DNA of 64,000 nt from Quillaja saponaria (taxonomy: Eukaryota > Streptophyta > Magnoliopsida > Fabales > Quillajaceae): positions 16,244,001-16,308,000 of the forward strand of contig CM055607.1 in the NCBI GenBank assembly GCA_029379385.1. Direction: 5' to 3'. This document shows positions 1 through 11,339 of the stretch, in pieces. Each line of letters opens with the position of its first letter. The stretch's first letter is position 1. Both the position numbers and the translations under genes were made by a program. The notes beneath the pieces are model-generated. The model had not been told where the DNA came from. It saw only the letters and a list, made by a program, of their open reading frames with translations, and did not search any database.

Positions 1-2972
1 GATCAATTTTATATATTCTTTTCCCAGTGCCAGGTGCGGGAACAAACTTGGGTCTAATTATATCCTTCTCCTCTTCTACGTTTCCTTTTGCAGAAACTGT
101 TGCGGCCTCACCTTGAGCCTCGTCACTAACACCTACAGGGAATGATGGAACAGAATCTAGCCCATCCTCAACCTCAGTGTAACTACTAGTTGCATCATAG
201 TTCTCCTTTTCCTTGAGCTTATTATCATCTTCCACGGTTAGATTGCCTACACTAAGAGGTTCCTGAAGAAGTTCATTAAGTAACAAGGAGATAACTATTA
301 ATTAGGAATAAAGATGTCATAAGAAGGACATGAATAATTTTAGAGATGTCTAAAAAGCCAATTCTGTCCTAGGCTCGGGCTCTTTGCTTTAGAGGGAGAG
401 AGAAGGGGCAGCAAGCAGGAACATAAAGACTACTATAAATTCAAGTTTCATCCATACATAAAAAATGTACAGAACACATACTAAACGCGGACTTCTTCCC
501 AAAGAAAATAGCGCCAATTAAAAACAAGAGTAATTACACCCAAGCACTTTTGTCATATTTAAAATTTTGCAAGAACTAACATCATATGGCATACAGACAA
601 GCAGAAAATCACAAGTCAAGTATTACCTTTTATAAACTTAATATTCACTTTCACCCTTAGGGCATCTTGACCTCTTCCTCCATTCTACTTAAGTCACCAC
701 AAGTTCACTGCTATATAATCTTTTGCTTCTCTGTTTTCCCCTTCAGTATCGTACCTGATCTATTGGTTGTCTTTTGAAGATTTTAGTATTCCCCAATCCC
801 CATAATAGTTTTTTGTCAACTAAATACTTTCAATAATCTAGTGTATCATCCACTTAACCAGGTGTCACTTTTCTTCCCCTCCTACGTTAAGAATATTCAA
901 TATAGATTGCTTTCGCTAGAGTCAAAATTCCACATCCTTCATACCATTATAACACTATTAAGATTCTGATCTTTTGTCAAATTTAATTATGATAATATGG
1001 AATCATGTGTCTCGAAGTTCTGACATTCTTTTCTTCCATCCACAGCATGTAATTCTATATCCTTTTGTTCTCCAAAATTTTTGTCTCTAATAGTGACAAA
1101 CAGTAACTCAGAGTTTCATTATGCTGATTGCTAAAGCCGGACAACTTTTGGCAGCAAAAATGTAAGAAAATCCTCTTCATCTGTCTAGATGCACACGACA
1201 TGACCCAGAAGCACAGAAAGAAAGAAAGAACAGAAGGAAAAAAACAGAAGCATAGAACTAACTTAATTACACATAATATAGTGCATAAAATTTGATGGCA
1301 CTACCTGCGGATCCTCTGAAGTTATCTGAGGAGTTTCAAGTTGATCTGTCAAAGATGTAGAGCCATCACCCTGGCCCCCAGGAACAAGTAACTTATCAGA
1401 TGCAGCAACCATTGAAGATGAGGAATCAGAATCATGAGAATAGTTTCCAGCAAAGATCTTTCCTACAAGAAGTCATCAATTAATCAACAATGCATTTGCA
1501 AAGCTAATAGTCGTCACCTAGTAGAAATACTTACAAACTAAAGGGAAAATAGTAACTTCATCCTGTCATGGAATAAATACATTGCATTCTTGTAATAGGC
1601 ACTTTAACTGATTACAAAAGGTTGTCAGCCAACTTTGCAAGTCAACTTATAGATTACTAAAAAAAATATATCATTTCAATCGCCCAATGCAAATGCTCAA
1701 TGTTTGTCACGAATAATTTCTTCATTTTGAAAGGTTGTAGAAAACATAAAGGAGACAAAATTCTAACAGGAATAAATTCTTTCAAAATAATGAATAAACC
1801 TTGATGTCTTCCAATGAACCAAATAAAAAAGTTTAAGGGAATCCAAGTTCCTGGAATTTACATACAACATTCCTACAGAAATTGAATGTCATTGTAATTC
1901 AGATAGAATATGAAGAAAACAAATATCATCTACATCTGAAGCAGAAAACAGAGAACTGTTTCTTTGGTGCATGAAAGGCCACAGTTATAACATTCACTGC
2001 TATGCGTATCAGTGGTGTGATATTGAAATTCCTGTGGTAGCTTCATCAACTACGAATGTTAAATATACCCAATTTCTCCTTGGTCTTTTAGTTGATAATA
2101 AGATATGCCCGTTAACATTGCAATGTAATTATTTTACACCCAACTAAGCATTCTCTGTTCAGGATTGATAGCACGCAACAGCATTAGCCGCATTTGCTAT
2201 TGGGTTATTGGTGGTGCTACTGACAGCAAATGAAGAATCCCAATTCACTTACAATAGTTATCATCTCTCAAACAAGCTCCCCTCCCCTAACCTTGTATTA
2301 TAAGGAGTGCTCTTGGGTACTTTTCTGAACATATGTAGTTTGATTACTGAGGTAAAATCATTCATTTCTTGGACACTTTTATGAACATACATATGCCTTG
2401 TACTCTTTCTTCTCAAAATGGTCGTTTGATCCATGGCCATAATTATCCAGCCACAGATGTATTTAGAAGCCCAAAGCCGAGATCACAATAACATGAAGGT
2501 CCCAACTCTAAGATCAACAAGTTCTCAAATACTCACGCACAGAAGATAACCAATATTCAAATCCGAATCTTCACTTAGTTACCATTTAAAAAAACCCAGC
2601 AAGCTTAGAAGGTTCATTATCCAACGAAAAGAAACAGTCCATTGACGTTTTTTAGCTCATGACATTGGTTTACTTAAAATACCCTCTCCCCATTTACTTT
2701 TTAACTATACAACTATCCAACCACTTGTTTCATTCACGGAACTTATAACAATTAGAGAACAGTAAGACACAAAATTTCAGAACAGAAAACAATAAACAGG
2801 CATACAAACTACGAAAATCAAAGGGGATATATATAGTACGAGAAAACGTATCCTTCTTCAGCAAAAGAGTGAGAGATGTACTCCTACGATCGCCATTGAA
2901 GCTCGATTGCGAAGATGACTTGTAGAGTGATGGAACGACAGGGAAGCGTATCCCTGAGAGTGTATAAACCAT
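1..2972 (-). CDS. SBE2: 1,4-alpha-glucan-branching enzyme 2 (SBE2), plastid, 5' part of gene
   Basis: Three exons on the minus strand: 2840-2972, 1305-1462 and 1-262, the last running out of the window. Introns are 1463-2839 and 263-1304, both GT..AG with matching phases. They encode about 184 residues. The protein starts MVYTLSGIRFPVVPSLYKSS, the typical N-terminus of plant class II branching enzymes. It continues through a Ser/Thr/Arg-rich transit peptide, an acidic variable linker, and the conserved VPAPGTGKRIYKID segment that precedes the CBM48 and GH13 catalytic domains, which lie outside the window. Branching enzyme makes alpha-1,6 branch points in amylopectin in the plastid stroma. The start at 2972 is chosen from family similarity and its AAAATGG context; an in-frame ATG lies 37 codons upstream (3081-3083). 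No stop or frameshift is seen, so it is probably a working gene. Assignment rests on recalled family sequence, not a search. Confidence 0.9.
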
Positions 2973-3110
2973 TTTCCTAGGGTTTATATTTTTATTTCCG
3001 TTCTGATTGGAAAAATTTTGGTGAAAGAGAAAGGAAGTAGTGGAATCGATCAGTGATTGACGGATCAGGAGTGTTGAGTTCAAGGCGCCGAGAGAAACGT
3101 GATAATGAAA
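2973..3110 (-). promoter_or_regulatory. SBE2 5' leader (approximate)
   Basis: This is the sequence directly upstream of the chosen SBE2 ATG. It is open in frame with the coding exon from an upstream ATG at 3081-3083, so it could be a leader or an N-terminal extension. An AT-rich TATA-like stretch on the minus strand (about 3130-3145) would put transcription start near 3100. The limits are inferred. Confidence 0.4.
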
Positions 3111-3315
3111 ATTTTAAAAATTAAAAAAGAAAAATATAAAAATCGGAGAGTTGGATTGCACTTGCACTTAATCCATTAACTGCCAAACAAAAACTGAAAC
3201 TTGGTGCTACGTGTTAGTTAAGAGTTGCATGGTGGTGGGACCAGTGGGCCCAATTAAATTCATTCCGCATTGTCCATCGTCAACGTATGATGTTTTCCTG
3301 AATAATGGAGGCCCG

Positions 3316-3323
3316 CCACGTGG
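3316..3323. promoter_or_regulatory. G-box CCACGTGG in SBE2 promoter
   Basis: A perfect palindromic G-box core CACGTG (3317-3322) with CC/GG flanks sits about 345 bases upstream of the SBE2 start codon. A second ACGTG core is at about 3209-3213. G-boxes are bound by bZIP and bHLH factors in light, sugar and ABA responses. Its function here is inferred from motif and position only. Confidence 0.5.
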
Positions 3324-4157
3324 GTTCTGTGGTGGAGGATATGAGCCGGTCGGCTCTGGAATTGCTGTAAGATATTTACGCCTTTTGTGTAAACACCTGT
3401 AGAGAATGAGAGAATCTCTCGAAAAGGATTGCATCTTGTCTTTGAAATTTTAACTTTGCATGACCAATGAAGAATCAACAGCCCACTATACTGAACCATT
3501 CAAGAGCTTTAAAAACTCTATCTCTTATGGTTTCACTGTTTATAGTCGTTCACAAGGCAAGACGTAGACCAAGTGATAAATTTGAGCTCAATTGTTGATT
3601 AGTAGTTTTTGTAATATTAGAGATGTAAAAAATATCTAGAAACAATCACGAATCTTAAACGTAATTAGGTTTACACTTAAAGAATGTGAAAATACTTATA
3701 AAAAATCTAAAAAAAAAATATTATACTAAATTTTCATGTAGTTTGGAAAGTTAACTTATCCATCCAAACAAATGAAATTATACTCATGTTAAAAAAGAAG
3801 ATAAATTTTATAAAAATTATTCAATGGAAAAAGAAAAAAAAAAGGTTCAAGAATGTGTATGAGCGAGAAATAAAATAAAAATTTTATTTTTATTTTTTAA
3901 TTTATAAATCGCGAGATTTTTTTCATACTAAATTAACTTATAGCATAAAAAATAAGAACCATATTGTCGATTTAAAATTTATATTTAGAAAATTCAAACT
4001 ATAAAGGGTCAAATGTATAAAATTACAAGTTATGTAGAAAAAATATAGATATAATGGATGTGTGTGGCACGTGAGCATTATTCTATTAGTTTGGTTGTAA
4101 AAGTTAACTTACTTATTTTTTTCTAAACTACAGAAGCTTTAATGTAATTAAGATGTG

Positions 4158-4270
4158 GTTTAATTCTATTAGTTGTTTACGCTTTAATTATTTATAATTA
4201 TTTACACTAAATTAACTTACTTATTTATAAATAATTAAACCACATGGAGGTAAAGTGTAAACAACTAAAA
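4158..4270. repeat. Small foldback repeat (MITE-like)
   Basis: TTAGTTGTTTACGCTTTA near 4168 is matched in inverse by AAAGTGTAAACAACTAA near 4252. Between them a second inverse match, AATTATTTATAA, lies nearer the centre. The unit would fold into an imperfect hairpin, like a small MITE. No target-site duplication was identified. Confidence 0.4.
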
Positions 4271-5254
4271 GATAATATATTATAAGCACATTTTCTAGAA
4301 AACTCTTATTATTTGAACCCTAAAGATGTTAAAATATAACATACATGTGGAGTTGAAATGGCAAACTAGAGGTGTTTGAATAATTTGAAAATCTAAGACA
4401 ATATTTCAACTTCAAATACATAGTTATAAAATTAAAACATAAGTCAAATAAAGTAAGTAAAGAGTCAAAGAATTTATAGTGAGTCATCTAAAAACCTAGA
4501 TTACATCCACTCCTTCAAGAAAATTTCCACTAGATCAACTAGTAAACTGATTTGTAGGTCTTAGCTTCCCTTACAAACACTGATTTTAGATGCTTGGCCA
4601 TAAACCAATCACAGCCAAGATTTACAACCTTTGCCTCTTGTTGTCTTCTCCAAATATGAAGAAATACAGGTTAAAGAGAAAAGGTTCTCAAAAAGCACAA
4701 CGCTTATGAGTTGCATAGCTTTACAAAACATTACAATTATATCTTACTACAAACTTTTGCTTTGATTCATTAGAAAGAAATAAGTAATTAGCTTGGTCAG
4801 AATGTGAAATAGATAAATGATTCTCTTAAAGGTTTAAGTTTGGAAATTCAGAGAATTTCAATTCGAAAAGGATTCTCTTGCTTTGATCTTGATTTTCAAA
4901 TTTTCAGACTCTTGTTTCATACCATGATCAGAAGCGCTGGAGACATTTTATATTTGATTAGCCACAGATTCTTGTTGTCATTATAAGTGGTCCAAAGGGA
5001 CCCGGGTTGGCATCAACGAATTCATAGCCTGAGAGTGAGGTACATTTTTTTTTCTTTTTTTGTAAATGATTGTATGCAATATGAGTACTGATGTGCCAAT
5101 CAGGTATGAAAGTTTTGGCTTTATATGCACAAAGGAGTAAAATGAATAATAGTTCTAAAACTTAGCTCTATAGAATGTTTGCTAGAATAACTCAGAAAGG
5201 TTAGTAGTTTTGACTTCATCTCTCGAATCTTCAACTTTTTGGTTTTCAACGCTT

Positions 5255-5630
5255 GACAATTCAGCTCTTAAGTAACAACTCTTTGTTATTCAGCTCTCGA
5301 GTATCAGCTCTTTGTAACTCAGAACTTGAATTAAATGGAACACTTTGTTTTGGCAAAAACTGTGCAGCTCTTAAAGATTAATTCTTGTTCTAAGAAGGAG
5401 CTGTTTGTTTAATGAAATGGTGTGTTAAACATAAACAACTCTTGAAGTCTTCAACTCTTTAAATATAACAGCTCTTGATAGAAGAGTAGCTACTCATTTA
5501 ATGAAACAATGTGCTTAACATAAACAGCTCTTAAAGTCTTTGGCTCTTGACAGTTGTTGATCAATTGTTAATGAAACGCTACATTTTAGTCATTCCATTG
5601 GAAAAATGTTCAGCTCTTAATGAACAGCAA
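5255..5630. repeat. Degenerate CAGCTCTT-rich repeat cluster
   Basis: At least seven near-copies of a core like CAGCTCTT(A/G)A(A/G)T occur in about 375 bases, separated by AT-rich spacers. Two spacers share the phrase AATGAAA(T/C)(G/A)(G/A)TGTG. The spacing is irregular, so this is a decayed short tandem array at best. Confidence 0.35.
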
Positions 5631-6086
5631 GCACATGTTTGAACAATTCCAAAAAGTCATATCAAGTAAACATGCAATCTAAACAAAATGTAAAAGTTAG
5701 TTTGTAATTAATGAAAACTTGGACACTATTCAGATTAAATTAAACATAACAATTAGCTTTTGATTTAATTCAACAATCTTCCCTCTGAGCATATACTCAT
5801 GGGGAGTTTCTTTATTTATTCTTAAAGTATTAATCTGATCAATTGCTAAATTGAGCCAAATTTTCACATTATAATTGACACTTCTTGCATAAAATTACTA
5901 GAATGTATATTCTTTCTTGAATCATTTGTTGAGAGGTAAAGGATTACACCTTTTTAAGATATAGAAATAAAGTTTATGTTTTGTAATCAATCGAAAAGGG
6001 AGAAATTATTGAATTAAACCAGGTTTTAACACTTTATGTTTCAACAACAACTATAAAGAGGTATTCCTCTGTAATGATTTAGTATT

Positions 6087-6963
6087 TGTCATGAACAACC
6101 CAATGGAATCATTGTGAACAACAAATTAATGTTTGAAAGTAACAAACAAAAAAACGTCTACAAAATAACAATTTTATTAAATTTGTAAAAAAATGGTACA
6201 GCCTCTGAATTAATATTCTTCATAAGAAAAGAATAAAAATCCTCTAATACGATCTCCCTTGAGAAGTTTTATTTGATATGAGTGTTATGTAGCTTGAGCC
6301 CTAATGAAATAATGAAACTCTTTCAAAACGATATTATGGATGGTCGTTAGGAAAGGTTTTTTGGTCTTTGCAGGTACTGGGCTTGATCGCATGGATTTAT
6401 GACTTACTTAAATCTTTGTTTATTAAGAGAGAAAAGAAAGAGAGTTTCAAGAGTTTTTGTACCTTGAATTTTCTGCCTCCTTTCTAAAGCCAATATGAGG
6501 CCTTTTATAGAAGAGGCGATGTAGACAAATTTTGGTTGACTTGAGGTAATTCAAATTGATTGATTGATTAGTGACTATAATTGATTGAATATGATTGACA
6601 TTGAACTTGAGGATGATTGAAACATGATTGAAATTAATTTGAGAATATTAAAGAGGTGATTCGATTCAATTTGATCCAATCAACATTTAACTATCCACTT
6701 AATTACATTTGTCTTCAATCAGCATTTAATCACTAAGGTAATGATAATTTATCCTCAATTAGCATCTAATTACTCAAGTACTTTGGCTCCCAACACTCAA
6801 TTACACAAGTGATTGACCAACATTTGATTTAGCCAAATTGTAAATTTTCAATCACCATTTAATTCACTAATTATAATTGAATAGTTAACATAAAATTTTA
6901 TATTTTATTATCAATTAGTCAAAATTAGGAAATTAATATATTTTTAAAATTTTGGTGTTTACA
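6087..6963. repeat. Direct repeat copy 1 (LTR-like)
   Basis: The left copy runs from TGTCATGAAC to GGTGTTTACA and is about 877 bases, the fuller of the two. It matches 8929-9464 over about 700 bases with scattered changes. Typical plant LTR end dinucleotides are present. Confidence 0.55.
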
Positions 6964-7009
6964 AATGCCCCCATAATAAGACTTAACTGTGTGTATGTTT
7001 GTCGTGCAC

Positions 7010-7780
7010 TTAAGGTATCTTCATGACTTGGAGACTTGAATGTCATTTCATTCATGCCAAGGAGATTTGTAAAGTGAAGGTAGTTTAATTTTTGCCAATA
7101 AAATTAGTAACTTAGGTGGCAGTTTAATTTGAGCCAAGGAACTATCGAATTTTGGAGACAATTTTATGTCGTGCGAAAGAGCTTTTGAATTTTGGAGCTA
7201 ATTTTGTTTCATGCCGAGAAACTTTTTAAGTTTGAACTATGAATGTAGTTTCATTTCGTGCTGAGTAGGTTTGAAGATTTGAAGCTATTTCATTTCGTGT
7301 TCAGGAAGTTTGAAAATTTTGGAGTAGGTTTTGTTCATGCTAAGAAATTTTAAAGACTTGAAGAATTAGAGCAGTTTATATTCGTGCTAGGGAATCTTAA
7401 AGTTTTGGGGCAATTTCTTCGTGCTGAATAAGTTGAAAATTTGGAGCAGTTTCTTTTCGTGCCAAAGAAGTTTGAACAGTTTCATTTCGTGCTAAAAAAG
7501 TTTGAAAATTTTGACTAGTATTTGTTTGTGCTGAGCAATCTTGAAGTTTTGAAACAATTTCATTTCATTATGAGGAAGTTTGAAGATTTGAAAATTTTTC
7601 ATTTCATGCCGAGGAAGTTTGAAGATTTGAAGCAATTTATGTTCGTGCTAAGGAATTTGAAGTTTTGAAATAGTTTTAGTTCTGAAGAATTTTGAACTTT
7701 TGAGCTAGTTTCACTTCATGTCAAGGAGTTTTAAAGCTTAGAGGCAATTTCTTTCGTGCTGAGAAAATTTTCTTGGAGAT
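7010..7780. repeat. Degenerate tandem array, roughly 50-60 bp units
   Basis: A motif like TTTGAAGATTTGAAGCAATTTCATTTCGTGCTGAGGAAG recurs more than ten times with drift, e.g. near 7260, 7440, 7560, 7615 and 7680. It directly follows the left LTR-like repeat and grades into the next array. Confidence 0.6.
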
Positions 7781-8310
7781 AGTTTAAACTCGTATTAAAA
7801 GAGTGTTGATTTTCTTTTTTGTAATTATTGAAATTTTAGACTCGTATAAAGGAGTGTTCGTGTTCCTTTTTGGGAACTGTTGATAGTTTAGACTCTTATC
7901 AATAAGTGTTGGTATTTTTTATTTTTTGGAACGTTTGATAGTTTAGACTCACATCAAAGAGTATTAGCGTTTCATTTTTGGAACAATTAATAGTTTATAC
8001 TCATATCATTGAGTATTGGTGTTTATTTTTTTTTCCTTTTTTTTAGAAACCATTGACAGTTTACACTTATATCAAGGAGTATTGTGTTCAATTTTTTATT
8101 TTTTTGGAATCATTGATAGGTTAAACTCCTTCAACGAGAATTGCAGTTTTTTTTTTTTTTTTTTGGAACCGTTGATAGTTTAAACTTGTCTCAAGGAGTA
8201 TTAATTTTCTTTTTTGTAATTGTTGATAATTTAGACTCCTATCAAGGAGTGTTATGTTCCTTTCTTTTTAGAACCATTACAAGTTAAAACTCATATCAAA
8301 GAGTATGCTT
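7777..8310. repeat. Degenerate tandem array with ATAGTTTAGACTC core
   Basis: About nine or ten units of about 50-62 bases. Each has a core like ATAGTTTAGACTC followed by ATCAAGGAGTGTT, then a T-rich run and GGAACCATTG. The T runs expand and contract between units. The unit differs from that of the preceding array. Confidence 0.65.
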
Positions 8311-8928
8311 TGATTTACTTTTGTGTCAACTATACTTCATTTCAAGTTAGGAGAAACAATGGACTTTGATTTGCTGACCCCTTTGATTCCTTCTAATTCC
8401 TCCATGATATTCTCCTCTCTTGTTTGATCACAGAAGTCTTCAATCACCATGAAAGGCATGTCGACTAGGTAAGAGAAACCTTCTGCTTGAGAGGAAATGA
8501 TCTCTCCATTTTAAATTGTATACAATGACCCAGAGATAGTATAAATATAATAATTCTTCTTAGAGCATGGAGTATTGCCCCCAAATTTAGAATGTTTGGA
8601 AAAAGATGAATTTTCATTATATGTGAAATTATTTGCTTTTCACATGATGATGAGATTCGGAATGACAAAAGGTTAGACGACGTCTTGAATCACCACTCGA
8701 AAAAGTTTTTGATTAATGGATTTTGATATCTTTTCTGTGATCCATCCATCCATCGGATGTAATCTTGTTGGTGGAAGCATCATCAATGACAAAGGAGATT
8801 ACAACTTTAGTGGAGACACCAATATCCTTTTTGGCTTGGCTCTTCATGGTAGACATGAGATCCAATGATATTAATGCAGAGGTTTTTGAAGGAGAGAGAG
8901 GTGAGAAGTAGAGTGATCCCACCAGGCA

Positions 8929-9464
8929 TGTCAGAAATTGAAAACAACAAATTCGGGGTTAAAAGTAACAGACAAGAAAATGTATACAAAAATAACAGGT
9001 TTATTATATTTGTAAAGATGCCTCTGAATTAATATTCTTTACAAGAAAAGAGTAAGATTCTTTAGCTCGATCTCCTTGGAAGCTTTGTTTGATTTTAGTG
9101 CCATGTAACTTGATTCTGGATGAAGTAATGAAACTCTTTCAAAACAATGTTACAGATGGTCGTTGGGAAATGTCTTGTGGTCTCTGCGAACACTAGGCTT
9201 AGTTGTAGGGATTTGTAACTCGAGGATAATTGGAACATGATTGAAATTAATTTGAGAAAATTAAAAAGTGATTGGATTCAATTTGATCTAATAAACAATT
9301 TAATTATCCACTTAATTACAATTTATCATCAATTAATATTTAATCACTAAGGTAATGACAATCTGTCTTCAATCAATGTCCAATTACTCAAGTACTTTGT
9401 CTCAAATCAACACTCAATTATACAAGTGATTGACTAATCAATATTTGATTTAGCCAAATTATAA
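8929..9464. repeat. Direct repeat copy 2 (LTR-like, truncated)
   Basis: Partner of 6087-6963, same orientation. Similarity ends after TTTAGCCAAATTATAA, just before copia sequence begins, so the right third is missing. Confidence 0.55.
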
Positions 9465-9574
9465 TTTTGGAAAATTCATGCGTGCTGCAACCTTTACCAA
9501 TAGGAAGGTTGAATATACTAATTTGAATTTTGTAATCGGTAATTCAAAATTAAAATTTTTGGTTCATAACATGA

Positions 9575-10079
9575 TTGTTTGTTTCCTCGATTAATGCAAT
9601 AATTTCTACATCATTTCTTAATGACTATTCTTCTTGTGTTTCGTTATTAACTAGTGACAATTATACTGAAAGGAAAGAAAAAGTTCTCTTAACCCTTGGG
9701 TGCATGGATCTTGATTTGGCACTTTGTGTGGACGAATCACCTATTCCCAATGAATTAAATATGCCAGGTTTGATGCCCATTAAATCCCATATCAATAAGG
9801 TTATTCGAGGCTTTATTTTTGAATATGTAAGAGTTTAAGATTTCATAAAAGTTAATGGAATCAGTTTACAAAATCTAATAAGGCGTTGGCTAGCACTCTA
9901 ATGAAGAAGCTTAAAGTTTAACAATTCTAAAAGTGTGCATGATCACATTATGGAAAGAAGGGATGTTGCTGCTCAACTAAATTCATTGAAAGTTGAGTTT
10001 TGAGAATCATTTCTTGTAACCTTTATTTTGAACTGTCTTTAAAATGAGTTCAGACCATTCAAAATATCCTATATAACAC

Positions 10080-10110
<31 letters not shown>

Positions 10111-10345
10111 TTGGTCTGTTAATGAATACATAGTCATGTGTCCTAAGAGGAAGAGAGATTGGCTCATGAGAAACTGGAAATAGCTCATCTAGTAACTCAT
10201 GGTGAGGCAAAGGTTAATAAGCACAAAGGTGTCTTAAAAGTGAAAAAGGAAGGAAATGCACAAATCAACAAATTTGTGTGCTTCTTTTGCAAGAAGTCTG
10301 GATACATCACTGAAAAACTGTCCAAAATATAAGAAATGGCTTGGA
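9575..10345 (+). pseudogene. copia gag relic
   Basis: The segment LTSDNYTERKEKVLLTLGC resembles the N-terminal gag domain of plant copia elements, which usually reads LTGDNY..WK. Downstream the frame shifts repeatedly. A 28-base poly-A run (10081-10108) interrupts it. The zinc knuckle near 10276-10335 reads CFFCKKSGY, with Tyr where His is expected, and a one-base shift before the final CPKYKKWL. Gag would form the virus-like particle; this copy cannot. Confidence 0.8.
10081..10108. repeat. Poly-A run inside copia gag
   Basis: An uninterrupted run of about 28 A lies inside the gag reading region. Coding similarity resumes on the far side (WSVNE). Confidence 0.9.
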
Positions 10346-10484
10346 AAGAAAGGGCTTCCTAAATACGAGAAAAGTAGAAAAGTGAACAAAGCATCTATTC
10401 GGGAACCAGATGCGTTAACAAGTAGAAGCAGTGAAAACTTTCAGACTTATGTTACAACCTGGCTTTGTTTTAGATTTTAAAGGC

Positions 10485-11301
10485 ACCTTTTATGTTCCAT
10501 CTTTTTTTAGAAACTTAGTTTCCATTTTTAGATTAAATGAGGATGATTATGGTGTTCACTTTAAGAACTTTGTTAATAAAAGGAAAGGAATAAAAGGATG
10601 TGAAAATGGTATGGAAGTTATTTACAACTTGCCTTTGTTTTAGATTTCTTTAAAGGAATTGTATGAAGAAAGTAGAGAAATAAAAGGAAAAGAAACTAAA
10701 GATTGTAAGGTCAGACAGAGGTAAGGAATATTATGGGAGGTATAAAGAAAAGGGTTAAATGCTTGGTCCATTTCCTAAGTTCCTACCGGAAGAGGGCATT
10801 ATTGACTAATACATTATGCTAGGAACACCACACCAAGATGGAGTGAAGCATCGAAAATTGCAATGTATATTTTAAATAGACTTTCATCGAAATCCTTCCT
10901 TACAATTCCTTTTGAGTTATAGAATGGAATGAAAATCCAGTTTAAAGAATTTACACATTTGGAGATGTGCAATATAAGTAAGGGCTTATAACCCAAACTT
11001 AAAGAAAATGGATTCAAGAATAATCAATGGACATTTCATTGATTATGCAGTGAACTCCAAGGGATTTACATTATATTTTCCTTCAAACACACCAAGGATT
11101 GTCGAATCTAGAAATGCAAAGTTTCTTAAGGATAATGAATTTAGTGGGAGTGAACTTTCTCAAAATATTAATTTTGAGGAAATAAAGAAATCACTCAAAA
11201 CTTATGATGAATTCTTGATTATTATTTCAAATCCTCCATTAGAGAATTTAGAAAAAGAACCAAATCAAGTACAACCTCCACATGAGAAATCTCCTCTCTA
11301 G
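10485..11301 (+). pseudogene. copia gag-pre-integrase and integrase relic
   Basis: GTFYVPSFFRNLVSIFRL (about 10480-10535) matches the conserved pre-integrase segment. Integrase C-terminal similarity follows in the long open stretch 11008-11301: DSRIINGHFIDYAVNSKGF, then ESRNAKFLKDNEF. The integrase core near 10740-10830 is broken and shortened. The enzyme would insert cDNA into the genome; this copy is dead. Confidence 0.75.
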
Positions 11302-11339
11302 ATACAAGTTACCATTTAACCTACCGCCAAAATCTTAAA

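Larger units (their letters stand above)
3450..6086. other. AT-rich intergenic DNA, no gene seen
   Basis: No conserved coding segment was found on either strand. It holds a small inverted-repeat (foldback) unit at about 4158-4270 and a stretch (about 5255-5630) where variants of CAGCTCTT recur. The rest looks like decayed repeat DNA. Confidence 0.5.
6087..9464. mobile_element. Non-coding LTR-type element with internal tandem arrays
   Basis: Two direct repeats frame this block: 6087-6963 (TGTC...TACA) and 8929-9464 (starts TGTC, truncated on the right). Both contain the same ordered phrases, including CCTCTGAATTAATATTCTT, AATGAAACTCTTTCAAAAC and CAAGTGATTGAC. The 2-kb interior has no retrotransposon protein; it consists of two degenerate tandem arrays (7010-8310) and a short unassigned stretch. 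TG...CA ends and direct orientation fit a long terminal repeat pair of a non-autonomous or gutted retrotransposon. The second copy stops where copia sequence begins, so it was cut by a later event. No primer-binding site was recognised, so a plain segmental duplication is not excluded. Confidence 0.55.

Noticed and set aside
3207..3499. Overlapping frames on both strands near 3.2-3.5 kb
   Set aside because: They fall in the SBE2 promoter region, overlap each other on opposite strands and match no family.
8713..8989. Minus-strand frames between the tandem array and the second LTR-like repeat
   Set aside because: Two overlapping short frames without family similarity; they may be decayed internal sequence of the element but no protein could be supported.
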